From contig JAOAUZ010000001.1 of NCBI GenBank assembly GCA_025464625.1, forward strand, positions 588,848 through 652,847: 64,000 bases of DNA. The letters are read 5' to 3'. Below, piece after piece: positions 18,447 to 28,122 of this stretch; position 1 is the stretch's first letter, and each line of letters opens with the position of its first letter. Source of the stretch: Rickettsiales bacterium. Lineage in GTDB: Bacteria; Pseudomonadota; Alphaproteobacteria; Rickettsiales; SXRF01. The position numbers were made by a program, and so were the translations under genes. Below the pieces are notes generated by a model. That model saw nothing but the letters and a program-made list of their open reading frames with translations, did no database searches and was not told the DNA's origin.

Positions 18447-20069
18447 TTACATCCCAGAGTAATTAGGGCCCCCACCACCTTCTGGGGTTTTCCATACTAT
18501 ATTTTGGGTTGGGTCTTTAATATCGCAGGTTTTGCAATGCACGCAATTTTGTGCATTTATTTGCAGCTTGGGATTTCCAGCTTCTTCTATAATTTCATAC
18601 ACACCAGCTGGGCAGTAGCGTTGCTCAGGGGCAGCATATAACGCAAGATTAGTGGCTATCGGCACACTGCTATCCTTCAGCGTTAAATGCGCTGGCTGGT
18701 CTTCTTCGTGGTTGGTGCTGGAAAGAAAAACTGAGGATAATCTATCAAATGAAATTTTACCATCTGGTTTAGGATAAACAATTTTCTTGCAATATCTCGC
18801 CTCACGCAACTGCTTATGATCTGCATGGTTCCTAAATGTCCACGGAGCTTTACCTCTAAAAATATAAGTATCCAAAGCTGCGTGCAACAACCCAAACCAC
18901 AACCCAAAACGAAAAGCTGGGCGGATATTACGAACTTTATATAATTCATCATACACCCAGCTTTGTTTTAAGGCTTGTGTGTATCCATCAAGAGCAGAAT
19001 CACCACCGCCAGCAAGGGCAGAAGCAATGGCTTCGGCGGCGAGCATCGCTGATTTCATGGCAGTATGTGTTCCTTTTACTTTAGGAACATTCATAAAACC
19101 AGCGGCGCAACCAACAATAGCACCACCTGAAAAAGTGAGTTTAGGTATAGATTGCAAACCACCTTCATTCAAAGCACGCGCGCCATAGCAAATTCGTCTA
19201 CCTCCTTCTAAAGTTGGTGCAATAGCTGGATGGGTTTTAAAACGTTGGAATTCAGAAAATGGGTCTAGATATGGATTTTTATAATCAAGCCCAACCACAA
19301 AACCAACTGCAACCTGATTATTTTCTAGATGATAGAGAAATGAACCACCGTAAGTATCTGCAGGCATTGGCCAACCGACACTGTGCAAAACACTACCAGC
19401 TTTATGTTTTTCTGGTTTTATTTCCCATAATTCTTTAATACCGATACCATAAGTTTGTGGATTAGCATCCGAACGCAAGTTAAATTCTTCCATGAGTTTC
19501 TGCGAAAGAGAACCACGACAGCCCTCGGCAAACAAAGTGTATTTTCCCTTGATAGTTACGCCTGCTTGGTACGAAGATTTTTTCTGTCCATCTTTACCGA
19601 TACCAAACTCTCCAGTTACAATACCTGCCACTCTGCCGTTTTCCATGAGTAATTCAGCAGCAGAAAACCCTGAGAAAATCTGGACTCCTAGACTTTCCGC
19701 CTGACTCGCAAGCCACTTACAAAAATTGCTTAGAGAAATAATATAATTGCCATGGTTATTCATAGCAGGAGGGGTTGGCAATATTATTGATTTGTTTTTA
19801 GTTAAAAAAACAAATTTATCATTAATCGCTTGGGTATTAAGTGGCGCGCCACGCTCTTTCCAGTCTGGAATCAATTCATTTAATGCTCGCGGTTCAAACA
19901 CACACCCAGAGAGAATATGAGCTCCCACTTCCGAACCTTTTTCTAATACGCAAACGCTTATATCTTGTGAAATTTGGCGAAGCCTTATGGCAGCCGATAA
20001 GCCAGCAGCACCAGCTCCAACTATCACCACGTCATATTCCATTATATCGCCATCTGCCATACGCACCAT
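18447..20069 (-). CDS. etfD: Electron transfer flavoprotein-ubiquinone oxidoreductase
   Basis: ETF-QO passes electrons from ETF (fatty acid and amino acid dehydrogenases) to ubiquinone at the inner membrane. The 540-aa protein has the FAD Rossmann motif DVVIVGAGAAGLSAA (residues 13-27) and a C-terminal 4Fe-4S domain, with one cysteine in YCPAGVYEI and three in NCVHCKTCDIKDP, ending in the family-typical GGGGPNYSGM. Later in-frame starts exist (MADGD at 20057, MEYDV at 20042); the last gives the tightest fit before the FAD motif. No etfAB genes are in the window. Confidence 0.95.
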   Translation of the reverse strand: MVRMADGDIMEYDVVIVGAGAAGLSAAIRLRQISQDISVCVLEKGSEVGAHILSGCVFEPRALNELIPDWKERGAPLNTQAINDKFVFLTKNKSIILPTPPAMNNHGNYIISLSNFCKWLASQAESLGVQIFSGFSAAELLMENGRVAGIVTGEFGIGKDGQKKSSYQAGVTIKGKYTLFAEGCRGSLSQKLMEEFNLRSDANPQTYGIGIKELWEIKPEKHKAGSVLHSVGWPMPADTYGGSFLYHLENNQVAVGFVVGLDYKNPYLDPFSEFQRFKTHPAIAPTLEGGRRICYGARALNEGGLQSIPKLTFSGGAIVGCAAGFMNVPKVKGTHTAMKSAMLAAEAIASALAGGGDSALDGYTQALKQSWVYDELYKVRNIRPAFRFGLWFGLLHAALDTYIFRGKAPWTFRNHADHKQLREARYCKKIVYPKPDGKISFDRLSSVFLSSTNHEEDQPAHLTLKDSSVPIATNLALYAAPEQRYCPAGVYEIIEEAGNPKLQINAQNCVHCKTCDIKDPTQNIVWKTPEGGGGPNYSGM

Positions 20070-20107
20070 ATCATTCTAGTTCTAACACAATGTCAAGCAG
20101 GCGAAAA

Positions 20108-22219
20108 TTATCTCAACATGTCTGTGATGGTTTTTAGCATTTCATCCGATGTTATAACAGTTTTTGTATTTGCCTGATAGGCGCGCTGGGCAATGATAAT
20201 ATCCGTCATCTGAGTGGGCAAATCAACTGATGATTGTTCAAGTGCTGTGGACACTAACTTCCCAACTCCATTGGTTCCAGCAGAGAATAAATTTATAAAG
20301 CCTGAAATATCAGAATCCATATAAGCTGTTCCTGAAATATTTTCTAATCCATCAGCATTATAAAATTTTGCAAGTGGGAGAACAAACAAATCCTGACTTG
20401 TACCGTTACTATAGATACCTCTAATTATACCATCATCAGTAATCTCTATATTTTGTAGCGTACCAGCTGCGTGTCCATTTTGGGTAAATCCATCCACTTT
20501 ATAATCACTTGCCAATTGTCTAACACCGTCTGTTCTACCTATAATAGCTGCACCTGTCGTACCAAAAATAGCTCCTGCTGTTCCCCAGTTAAAAGTAACT
20601 GTATTATTCACAGTAGGATCCGCAGCACCAGTTGGTATTGTTCCTGTACTTGTCCAAGGGAATGTGATGGCATTAGATAGCGATGGGCTGACGCTTGCTA
20701 AACTACCATCACCATTAAAAGTAATTGTCCCAGCAGCTATTTGCCCTCCAACAGTAGTTATATCTGTTGCAGGAACCGCACTCATTTCAATTGCCCAACT
20801 ATTGGTAGCTGTCTTTAAAAATGATATTTTTACCTGATGCTCAACACCATTGTTATCAATAATTCCAATTGATCGATTAAAGTTAGAATTAATTGCACCA
20901 CTTGTCATATTGTTTGCGGCAATGGTTGGATCATATAAAAGCAGTGGTGTAACAGTTCCGTTAACACTACCAGAAGCAAAGTTAAAAGTTGAGGCAGCAC
21001 CTATGAGTGTGCCAGCTATGCCTGTACCTCCAACGTTTGCATAAGTAGAAGTTGTTAATAATGGATTTGTCGAAGCATTAAGATCTGTTGCTAATTGTGT
21101 TAATGTTGCGTCAAGAGTTGCACCAATATTGGTCTGGTGGTCGGTTGCTCCAGAAGCTACAAACTCCCAAATAACACCATTAATTGTAATTTTAGTACCT
21201 GCTGTAAGATTTTGACTAAAGTTCATTTGGAAGGAGGGAGTGGCATTATAAGTGATGCCAAGTCTTGTAGCACCTACATTTGAATAAGTAGCTCCAGAGA
21301 GCAAAGGATTTATAGAAATTCCTGTATCAATAGCTAACTGGGCTAATGTTGCATCAAGATTAGCCCCTATATTTGTCTGATTACCAGCTGCACCAGACGC
21401 AACGAATGTCCAAGTCGTACCATTTACATTAATAGTATCACCAGCAATTGGATTGGTTGTAAGAGTGATATTCCTAAATAAATTTCCGTTTGAAGTGTCG
21501 GAATTCAAGTTCGCCACAAGATTATCTAATGTGGTATCAAGATTCGCTCCAATATTTGTTTGGTTACCAGTAGCTCCACTGGCAACAAATGTCCAGACTA
21601 CACCATTAATAGTTATGGTATCGCCTGCCGTTGGATTGTTTGCAAAAGATATATTTCCAACTGGATTATAAATAGTTTGATTGGCGTTAAGATTAGCTTT
21701 TATATTAGCTACACTAGTAGCAACAGACACGCTATCAGTTGCAGCTACATTCACTGTACTTAATTCACCGATGCCATAATTGGCAACCTGCAAAGTAGCT
21801 GGAGAAACACCCGCTGGATCAACAACCCAACCTTGTAGATAAAAACCAGCACTGTTGCGCATGTTGCCGTCTTTATCTGGTGAAAATGCCCCTGCTCTTG
21901 TAAAACGCAGCGGACTACCATCAATAGTATCTTCTGTAACAGGAAAAAACCCATCCCCGTTAATAGCAATATCAGTAACTCTATCGCTAGGAAGAATTTC
22001 TCCCTGCACAGAATTATGCTGACGACCAACAGCCCTCGCTCCATTGCGTGAATCCAAGACTGAATTACTAGCACTTTGGATAAGAGCCAAAAAATCAGCG
22101 GTCGTCGCTTTATATCCAACAGTACTTACATTTGATATATTGTCAGAGATAGTACTAATTCTATTGCTTTGTGCGAGCAATCCACTTACACCTATGTCTA
22201 ACACATTGTTTAGGGTCAT
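20108..22219 (-). CDS. flgE: Flagellar hook protein FlgE
   Basis: FlgE polymerises into the universal joint of the flagellum. The 703-aa product has the conserved rod/hook N-terminus (SGLLAQSNRISTISDNISNV) and C-terminus (TQMTDIIIAQRAYQANTKTV). N- and C-terminal helices form the core; the middle is variable. It is long (E. coli FlgE is about 400 aa) because of extra Thr/Asn/Gly-rich surface domains including three related repeats at residues 195-395. No other rod or hook genes adjoin it, so flagellar genes are scattered in this genome. Confidence 0.93.
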   Translation of the reverse strand: MTLNNVLDIGVSGLLAQSNRISTISDNISNVSTVGYKATTADFLALIQSASNSVLDSRNGARAVGRQHNSVQGEILPSDRVTDIAINGDGFFPVTEDTIDGSPLRFTRAGAFSPDKDGNMRNSAGFYLQGWVVDPAGVSPATLQVANYGIGELSTVNVAATDSVSVATSVANIKANLNANQTIYNPVGNISFANNPTAGDTITINGVVWTFVASGATGNQTNIGANLDTTLDNLVANLNSDTSNGNLFRNITLTTNPIAGDTINVNGTTWTFVASGAAGNQTNIGANLDATLAQLAIDTGISINPLLSGATYSNVGATRLGITYNATPSFQMNFSQNLTAGTKITINGVIWEFVASGATDHQTNIGATLDATLTQLATDLNASTNPLLTTSTYANVGGTGIAGTLIGAASTFNFASGSVNGTVTPLLLYDPTIAANNMTSGAINSNFNRSIGIIDNNGVEHQVKISFLKTATNSWAIEMSAVPATDITTVGGQIAAGTITFNGDGSLASVSPSLSNAITFPWTSTGTIPTGAADPTVNNTVTFNWGTAGAIFGTTGAAIIGRTDGVRQLASDYKVDGFTQNGHAAGTLQNIEITDDGIIRGIYSNGTSQDLFVLPLAKFYNADGLENISGTAYMDSDISGFINLFSAGTNGVGKLVSTALEQSSVDLPTQMTDIIIAQRAYQANTKTVITSDEMLKTITDMLR
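21035..21637 (-). repeat. Three tandem coding repeats inside flgE
   Basis: Three units of about 55-60 residues (residues 195-250, 255-312 and 337-395) share the core xINGxxWxFVASGAxxxQTNIGAxLDxTLxxLA. Bases repeat as well as residues (the QTNIGA segment recurs almost identically). The second and third also share a tail of the type NPLLxxxTYxNVG. The units are diverged, so duplication is not recent. Confidence 0.85.
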
Positions 22220-22284
22220 AATACAAATCCATTTGTTATATAATGATTTGGATTAGCAAGTATTATGCCAACTATATAATTATT

Positions 22285-23073
22285 ATGAATAACAAAGCAC
22301 TACTAGAATGGCAATTTGAGGCTGGTGTTGACGAGGCTGTGGATAGCACTCCAACCAATTATTTTGGACTGAAACCGCAACTTACAATTGTTACGAAACA
22401 GGATATTACTCCTACACAGCCTACAACAAAATCCACTATTACCACAACACCGCTTCACCTTACACCAACAGCAGCAAATAATGCTGCGCGCGCGATGGCT
22501 AATAACTGCAAAACAATAGTTGAATTAGAAGAGGCAGTAAAAAAATTTGACGGCTGTGCTATAAAGAAAACCGCTACAAAAACAGTCTTTGCTGATGGCA
22601 ATACACAAGCAAAAATAATGATTATTGGTGAAGCCCCAGGTACTCAAGAGGATCTTCAGGGAATACCCTTTTGTGGGGCAAGCGGAGGGTTACTAGATAA
22701 AATGCTAAACAGCATAGGTCTCGACAGAACTACTGTATATATTACTAACACAATTTTCTGGAGACCACCTGGTAACCGACAACCGAGTGCAGAAGAAACG
22801 GCATCTTGCCTTCCATTCGTTGAAAAGCATATTGCTCTTGTTTCGCCTAGGTTACTAATTCTATCGGGAGGCACTGCTGCAAATACCTTATTAAAAAAAG
22901 ACCAATCGATTTCACGGCTACGCGGAAAGATATATGATTACAGTAACGAATATTTATCTTCACCAATAAAAACTGCGCTTATGTATCACCCATCTTACCT
23001 GCTACGCCAACCGCTGAACAAGAAGCAGGCGTGGCAGGATTTATTAATAATAAAACGGTTTTTAGAAAATTAA
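22285..23073 (+). CDS. Uracil-DNA glycosylase, family 4 type
   Basis: This enzyme removes uracil from DNA for base-excision repair. From ATG 22285 it is 262 aa; an upstream frame from 22243 adds only residues with no function. Motif A is GEAPGTQEDLQGIPFCG, motif B is YHPSYLLRQPLNKK. Cysteines at NNCKTI, FDGC, PFCG and ASCLPF could hold the 4Fe-4S cluster known in this family, although spacing differs from the thermophile enzymes. It is transcribed divergently from flgE and followed by a lytic transglycosylase gene. Confidence 0.9.
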   Translation: MNNKALLEWQFEAGVDEAVDSTPTNYFGLKPQLTIVTKQDITPTQPTTKSTITTTPLHLTPTAANNAARAMANNCKTIVELEEAVKKFDGCAIKKTATKTVFADGNTQAKIMIIGEAPGTQEDLQGIPFCGASGGLLDKMLNSIGLDRTTVYITNTIFWRPPGNRQPSAEETASCLPFVEKHIALVSPRLLILSGGTAANTLLKKDQSISRLRGKIYDYSNEYLSSPIKTALMYHPSYLLRQPLNKKQAWQDLLIIKRFLEN

Positions 23074-23140
23074 TGACTTGTATTATATAAGCAATTACTC
23101 TTTTTCCCTGTGAAACTTGCAATTAATCAATTTTTAGTAT

Positions 23141-24766
23141 ATGTTCCGCCACCCTATGGCTGGAAATGAAAAATATTCCCTGCGGTTTGGAAAAAAAGTT
23201 TACGCCATAACCGTATGTAGCGTTCTGTTTTTAGTGGTGGGATTATGGCAAACTATTCCATCTCAGAAAATACAGAACAAAGCCCACTCGTCTTCACACC
23301 GTGCAGACGATAGCAAGTATCCTGTGCCTTCCGTATTATTATATGATTCTGATAAAGAGTTGTATAAACAGATATTTTCTGCACAGAAATCTGCTGAATG
23401 GGCATTAGCTGACGAGAGTATTTCTAAATTATCCAATAAAATATTGCTTGGTGATGTATTGGCAGAACGTTATCTACACCGACATTACGATACATCCTCA
23501 TCAGAAATAATATTTTGGCTTAAAAACTACTCTGATCATGTACAAGTACAAGACATGCTTGAGTTGGCTGGCAATAAATTTCCAAACGTCTTCTCTAATT
23601 TACCTAAGATAGAAAAACAGCAGCGCTTACAGGGTTATGGCGATGGAAGTTCTGAAGACATACGCTTTGATGACAATCCGCAAGCAAAAAAACTATGGCA
23701 ATATGGTCTCGAAGCATGGAGAACAGGAAAAAAATCAGAATCTGCAAAATTCTTTTCCACGTTAGCAGATAAACAAAAAGGGTTGTCTGACTGGCAGGAT
23801 TCAGCAGCTAATTTTTGGGCTTACCGTTCCTACTTGGCTATAGGTGACAAGGTAAAAGCGAATTATTATATTTCTCAAGCAGCCAGCAATCCTCGGGTCT
23901 TTTACGGAATCCTAGCTCGTAAACAATTGGATAAACCACTTGAATTAGATACGAAACCAATTGAGCCAATTGTTGGGGAGGTTAGGAGATTTCTAGAAAA
24001 ATCTAAAATTCAGCGAATCATAGCTCTGGTACAATCTGGTTTAAACGAACGGGCAGAGGCACAGATTCGTCTGTTATTTCCAATGTCTGATAAACAAGAA
24101 AAATGGCTGCTACTATCCTTAGCTAATCGCCTTGAGCTTGCATCTGTACAGATTAGCATGGCAAAACAATTAGAGAGTAATGATAACCAGTTAGATATGC
24201 TTAAATATCCAATTCCACAATGGAAGCCAGCTGGTGGTTTCAACATTGAGCCAACTCTACTTTACGCACTAATGCGTCAAGAATCTGGCTTCCATGTGAC
24301 AGCAATTAGCTCAGGTGGCGCACTTGGGCTTATGCAGCTTATGCCTCAAACAGCCAAAAGAATGCAAACCTCATATACAGCTACAAACAGTATAACAGAA
24401 AATGTTAGCGAACCAGTTTTGAACCTAACTCTGGGCGAACATTATGTAGAGCATCTTCTTAACAATAATATGATAAATGGTAACTTATTTTATATGCTAA
24501 CCGCCTATAATGCTGGACCTGGTCGATTAAAAGAATGGCAAGATAATATTGATTATAATGATGACCCCCTACTATTTGTAGAATCTATTCCTTATTCTGA
24601 AACACGCCATTATGTAGTTCAAGTAATGACTAACTATTGGATTTATTCAGAACTAGCTGGCACTCCGAGCGAATCGGTACATTCTATATTGCGTGGGAAC
24701 TGGCCAAACTACCTTCCAAACACCGCACCAGTTGCTGATGCTGGACGGCGTGACCGCAATGGCTAA
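23141..24766 (+). CDS. slt: Soluble-type lytic murein transglycosylase (Slt family)
   Basis: The enzyme cleaves the MurNAc-GlcNAc bond with formation of a 1,6-anhydro end. The 541-aa protein has an N-terminal hydrophobic segment (YAITVCSVLFLVVGLW), a long helical superhelix domain, and a C-terminal lysozyme-like domain with the catalytic Glu in LMRQESGFHVTAISSGGALG, then LMQLMPQTA and TAYNAGPGRLKEW. Start may be 23141 or 23159; neither has a strong ribosome site. Its 3' end overlaps rnhB by 8 nt. Confidence 0.92.
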   Translation: MFRHPMAGNEKYSLRFGKKVYAITVCSVLFLVVGLWQTIPSQKIQNKAHSSSHRADDSKYPVPSVLLYDSDKELYKQIFSAQKSAEWALADESISKLSNKILLGDVLAERYLHRHYDTSSSEIIFWLKNYSDHVQVQDMLELAGNKFPNVFSNLPKIEKQQRLQGYGDGSSEDIRFDDNPQAKKLWQYGLEAWRTGKKSESAKFFSTLADKQKGLSDWQDSAANFWAYRSYLAIGDKVKANYYISQAASNPRVFYGILARKQLDKPLELDTKPIEPIVGEVRRFLEKSKIQRIIALVQSGLNERAEAQIRLLFPMSDKQEKWLLLSLANRLELASVQISMAKQLESNDNQLDMLKYPIPQWKPAGGFNIEPTLLYALMRQESGFHVTAISSGGALGLMQLMPQTAKRMQTSYTATNSITENVSEPVLNLTLGEHYVEHLLNNNMINGNLFYMLTAYNAGPGRLKEWQDNIDYNDDPLLFVESIPYSETRHYVVQVMTNYWIYSELAGTPSESVHSILRGNWPNYLPNTAPVADAGRRDRNG

Positions 24767-25382
24767 TCAACCAGATTTATCTATTGAGATTGTTGCTGGC
24801 GGTATAGTTGCTGGAGTTGATGAAGCTGGAAGAGGACCTTGGGCTGGTCCAGTGGTGGCTGGTGCGGTTATACTTGACCAGAAAAACATCCCAAATGGTA
24901 TAAATGATTCCAAAAAGCTTTCTGCCATAAAGCGTGAAAAGCTATATGAAGAAATATTACAAAGCGCACGCACTGGCGTAGGTATAAGCACTGTCGAAGA
25001 GATAGATAAATATAATATATTGGAGGCTACTAAGCTGGCAATGCAGCGTGCTGTTAGTATGCTTGGCAGCGATATGACTCTAGTTCTAGTTGATGGTAAT
25101 AAATCCCCTTCTCTACCATTTCCGACAAAAACAGTTATTGGTGGAGATGCTAAGAGCCTATCTATAGCTGCTGCCAGCATTATAGCCAAGGTAACACGAG
25201 ATAGAGTAATGCTAGATTTAGGAAGAACCCACCCTGAATATGGCTGGGAAAAAAACTCTGGATATGGTACAAAGTATCATATAGAGGCTCTTGCTAAGTA
25301 TGGAATAACTATACATCATCGCAAGACCTACAAACCAATTCGTGAACTATTGGAACGGTCTGTATATAATGAATACACATAG
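24759..25382 (+). CDS. rnhB: Ribonuclease HII
   Basis: RNase HII cleaves RNA in RNA-DNA hybrids, including single misincorporated ribonucleotides. From ATG 24759 the product is 207 aa, the normal size; a frame from 24693 would add residues inside slt. Motif GVDEAGRGPWAGP supplies Asp21 and Glu22 of the DEDD site, with further Asp in VLVDGNKS and TRDRVM. The ATG overlaps the slt stop by 8 nt, so translation is probably coupled. Confidence 0.95.
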   Translation: MANQPDLSIEIVAGGIVAGVDEAGRGPWAGPVVAGAVILDQKNIPNGINDSKKLSAIKREKLYEEILQSARTGVGISTVEEIDKYNILEATKLAMQRAVSMLGSDMTLVLVDGNKSPSLPFPTKTVIGGDAKSLSIAAASIIAKVTRDRVMLDLGRTHPEYGWEKNSGYGTKYHIEALAKYGITIHHRKTYKPIRELLERSVYNEYT

Positions 25383-25848
25383 TTATAAACGCTCGTCAAT
25401 GTTTCCTAAAAAACTTTCGCAATGCATTGAGCCGATAACCCGCCCAGTATTAAAAACTCAAGGGCTGGCTGGTTCTCGAATAATAAGTGAATGGTCATCT
25501 ATAGTTGGAGAAAAACTATCTGCCCACTGTATTCCTCAGAAGCTCTCTTTTCCTTCAGGAAAAAAGGTGGATGGGACATTGAGTATTTCAGTTGAAAATG
25601 GCTTTGCCACTGAACTGCAACATCTTCAAACAACGATTATTGATAGACTATCCACCTATTTTGGCTACAGGGCAGTGGCACGAATAAATATTTCCCACAC
25701 CTATATTCCAGAACAAGAAAAATCACCGCCTGCCACCATAACTAATGTACTTCCTCAAGCTTGCATAAATCTTGCTGAAAGTGTTGAAGATGAAGAGTTG
25801 CGCGCAGCTTTGATTAATATGGCAAAAATTCTTTCTGGGATTAAATAA
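25369..25848 (+). CDS. dciA: DUF721 protein, DciA-like replicative helicase loader
   Basis: The product is 159 aa from ATG 25369, overlapping rnhB by 14 nt; a GTG at 25342 and an ATG at 25399 are alternatives and none has a strong ribosome site. The DUF721 core is seen as EWSSIVGEKLSAHCIPQKL, GTLSISVENGFATELQHLQ and YFGYRAVARINI. DciA proteins load DnaB in bacteria lacking DnaC/DnaI. The C-terminal tail is helical (LAESVEDEELRAALINMA). The family call is firm, the helicase-loading role inferred from studied members. Confidence 0.8.
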   Translation: MNTHSYKRSSMFPKKLSQCIEPITRPVLKTQGLAGSRIISEWSSIVGEKLSAHCIPQKLSFPSGKKVDGTLSISVENGFATELQHLQTTIIDRLSTYFGYRAVARINISHTYIPEQEKSPPATITNVLPQACINLAESVEDEELRAALINMAKILSGIK

Positions 25849-25940
25849 ATTTAAAATTTTTGCTATTGCATAAGCCGTGGAATAACGTGATAATGCCAGC
25901 GATTATTTTGTATATAATAACCAACTTTAAGAGGTTTTTT

Positions 25941-26648
25941 ATGAATAAATTGTTTATCTCAACAATTTTTACAATCTCTGTATTTCTTTCAGGGATTTCA
26001 TTTGCTGCCGACAGCGCAAAAGATGCCACAGCCTCTAAGGTAATAGCAGAAGCAAACAAACTTCCAGATACACCGCAGGGTATTATAACTAATAAATTGA
26101 TTTCGGATGCCCCGCTACCAACCGATTACGTTTTAGGTAGTAAAGATGCCTCTGTCATTTTAATTGAGTATGCGTCCCTTTCCTGCCCACATTGCGCGCA
26201 TTTTTATACCTCAATAATGCCAGAAATACAGAAAAAATATATTGATACTGGTAAAATACGCTACATTTTGCGTCAGTACCCTCTTAATGAGCCAGCTCTC
26301 AGAGGAGCCATGCTTGTGAACTGCATGGGTGAGCAAAGTGGAGCAGAGAAATATTACCTTTTTAACAAAGTGTTATTTGATGCACAGAATAAATGGGCTT
26401 TTGATGGGAATTGGCAGTCCGCTTTGGAGACCATATCTGCCGTTGGTGGTGTAAGCAAGGTTGAATTCAACGAATGTATAAACAACACGAATCGTGAAAC
26501 TCTTGCCCTGAAAGGCAAAAAAGATGCTATGGATATTCTTAAAATACCGCATACTCCATACTTCTTCATTGCTGGAGAGGCTTACAATGGTGACGTAACC
26601 GTTGAAGATATATCAAAATTCATTGATGGAAAGCTTGTAAAAAAATAA
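25941..26648 (+). CDS. DsbA-family thiol-disulfide oxidoreductase (CPHC)
   Basis: From ATG 25941, chosen because AAGAGG lies 6 nt upstream, the protein is 235 aa. A signal peptide (about residues 1-22, ending ISFAAD) precedes the thioredoxin fold with CPHC in YASLSCPHCAHFY, the classic DsbA dipeptide, and cis-Pro in HTPYFFIAG. It resembles BdbD/DsbA-type oxidases found after the DUF721 gene in many alphaproteobacteria. It probably oxidises cysteines of exported proteins. Confidence 0.88.
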   Translation: MNKLFISTIFTISVFLSGISFAADSAKDATASKVIAEANKLPDTPQGIITNKLISDAPLPTDYVLGSKDASVILIEYASLSCPHCAHFYTSIMPEIQKKYIDTGKIRYILRQYPLNEPALRGAMLVNCMGEQSGAEKYYLFNKVLFDAQNKWAFDGNWQSALETISAVGGVSKVEFNECINNTNRETLALKGKKDAMDILKIPHTPYFFIAGEAYNGDVTVEDISKFIDGKLVKK

Positions 26649-26672
26649 CCTGCAAAATATGCAAGTCTATTC

Positions 26673-26701
26673 TTGACATAAGCTATATCTATCCATAGAT
26701 T
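26673..26701 (+). promoter_or_regulatory. Promoter for the F0 ATP synthase genes
   Basis: Perfect TTGACA (26673-26678), 17-bp spacer and TAGATT (26696-26701), 29 nt before the atpI ATG. The -35 box and spacing are ideal; the -10 is weaker. Confidence 0.6.
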
Positions 26702-26730
26702 GCCCACCAATTCTTGGTATTGAGTTTTTT

Positions 26731-27054
26731 ATGAAAAACAATGATCGCCTGCCCTCGTTGGATAGATTACAGGCGAAAATTGATAAGATTAAGGGATCTC
26801 GACCAACTGATTCTAAGAATTCATCCACTGCCGATATGTCGCAAGCAGTTCGTCTTGTGATTGATCTGATGGCTGGCGTAATAATGGGGGTTGGGGTTGG
26901 TTATTTCATAGATAAATGGGTTGATACAACGCCTTTATTTATGATTTTAGGATTATTTTTTGGTATGGTTGCTGGTGTTAAGAATATGCTAAGAAGTGCT
27001 GAATTAATTGATAAAAAATTGAGTAAACAACAAGAAGACAATAAAGATATATGA
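26731..27054 (+). CDS. atpI: ATP synthase protein I
   Basis: A 107-aa membrane protein with a charged N-terminus and two transmembrane helices (LVIDLMAGVIMGVGVGYFI and FMILGLFFGMVAGV). AtpI assists assembly of the c-ring. It is the first gene of the F0 set, and its stop overlaps the atpB ATG by 4 nt. Family and position agree. Confidence 0.9.
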   Translation: MKNNDRLPSLDRLQAKIDKIKGSRPTDSKNSSTADMSQAVRLVIDLMAGVIMGVGVGYFIDKWVDTTPLFMILGLFFGMVAGVKNMLRSAELIDKKLSKQQEDNKDI

Positions 27055-27800
27055 GTGAAGAACACGCAACCCATAGCCCGCTAGCCCAATTTGAGATTGT
27101 TCCTTTGCATCCTATTCATATTGCTGGCTATGATGTTAGTTTTACCAATTCTGCACTATGGATGGTTTTAGCTGTAGTTTCTATTATTGCCTTTTTACTG
27201 CCAGCTTCACGCAAAAATTCACTTGTTCCCAGCCGCCTTCAAGGTGCAGCAGAAATGCTTATAGAATTTGTTGGCAATACAATTTTTGAAGCCACAGGCA
27301 AAGAAGGAATGAAATATTTTCCGATAGTGTTCAGCCTGTTTATCTTTGTTTTGATGTGCAATTTATTAGGCATGATACCAGGCTCTTTTACCGTAACCAG
27401 CCATATTATAGTTACCTTCGCGCTGGCAGCGTTCATATTTATTGGCGTAACATTGATTGCAATTTTCAAGCATGGCATAGGTAAATTTTTACACTTTTTC
27501 TTGCCAGAAGGAACGCCGATTGTTATGGCTCCGCTACTATTCATAATCGAATTTTTCTCCTATCTATCCCGCCCTATAAGCCTTTCCATTCGTCTTGCTG
27601 CAAATATGATGGCTGGACACGTTACAATGAAGGTTATTGCTGGTCTTATCATAACATTCGGGATGTTGGTTGGTGTTGCCAGCATGTTTCCCCTTTTGCT
27701 CTTCTTAACTGGCTTTGAAATTGCCATTGCCATAATACAAGCATATATCTTTACAATTCTCACTTGCGTTTATCTTAATGATGCGCTTCATTTACACTAA
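27051..27800 (+). CDS. atpB: F0F1 ATP synthase subunit a
   Basis: Subunit a forms the proton half-channels against the c-ring. The 249-aa protein has several transmembrane helices and the conserved arginine in SLSIRLAANMMAGH, with the C-terminal helix FEIAIAIIQAYIFTILTCVY. Length is normal. It lies between atpI and atpE. Confidence 0.95.
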   Translation: MSEEHATHSPLAQFEIVPLHPIHIAGYDVSFTNSALWMVLAVVSIIAFLLPASRKNSLVPSRLQGAAEMLIEFVGNTIFEATGKEGMKYFPIVFSLFIFVLMCNLLGMIPGSFTVTSHIIVTFALAAFIFIGVTLIAIFKHGIGKFLHFFLPEGTPIVMAPLLFIIEFFSYLSRPISLSIRLAANMMAGHVTMKVIAGLIITFGMLVGVASMFPLLLFLTGFEIAIAIIQAYIFTILTCVYLNDALHLH

Positions 27801-27840
27801 TTCTTATTATCAATCACTAACTTAAAAAGGACTAAAAATC

Positions 27841-28092
27841 ATGGAAGCTGAATCATACAAATATCTTGCAGAAGGTCTAAAATTCGTGGGCGTTGGACTA
27901 ACTGCCCTTGGCTTTCTTGGTGCTGCTCTCGGGGTGGGTAAAATATTTGCTGCTCTTTTGGAAGGTATTGCCCGCAATCCATCTGCGAAAGGCGCATTGA
28001 TGACACCTGCATTTATCGGTGCAGCTTTTGCTGAGTTCATGGGGCTACTTGCGCTTGTAGTTGGCATGGTGTTGATATTTGTTGTGAAGTAG
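27841..28092 (+). CDS. atpE: F0F1 ATP synthase subunit c
   Basis: An 83-aa two-helix proteolipid. The first helix has the Gly-rich packing motif ([11 protein letters not shown]), the polar loop has ARNPSAK, and the second helix carries the ion-binding carboxylate Glu65 in [10 protein letters not shown]. The Gln/Ser partner residues typical of Na+-binding rings are not seen, so H+ is the likely ion. Good Shine-Dalgarno (AAAAGGA) before the ATG. Confidence 0.96.
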   Translation: MEAESYKYLAEGLKFVGVGLTALGFLGAALGVGKIFAALLEGIARNPSAKGALMTPAFIGAAFAEFMGLLALVVGMVLIFVVK

Positions 28093-28122
28093 CACTAATA
28101 ATCTAACAAAGGGAAATTTCCT

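Noticed and set aside
21035-21637. Repeats in flgE considered as a CRISPR-like or intergenic repeat array
   Set aside because: The units are long, in frame and protein-coding within a clear hook gene, and the spacers are not of constant length.
24767-25189. A 140-codon minus-strand frame inside rnhB
   Set aside because: Antisense to the conserved RNase HII core, no domain or ribosome site.
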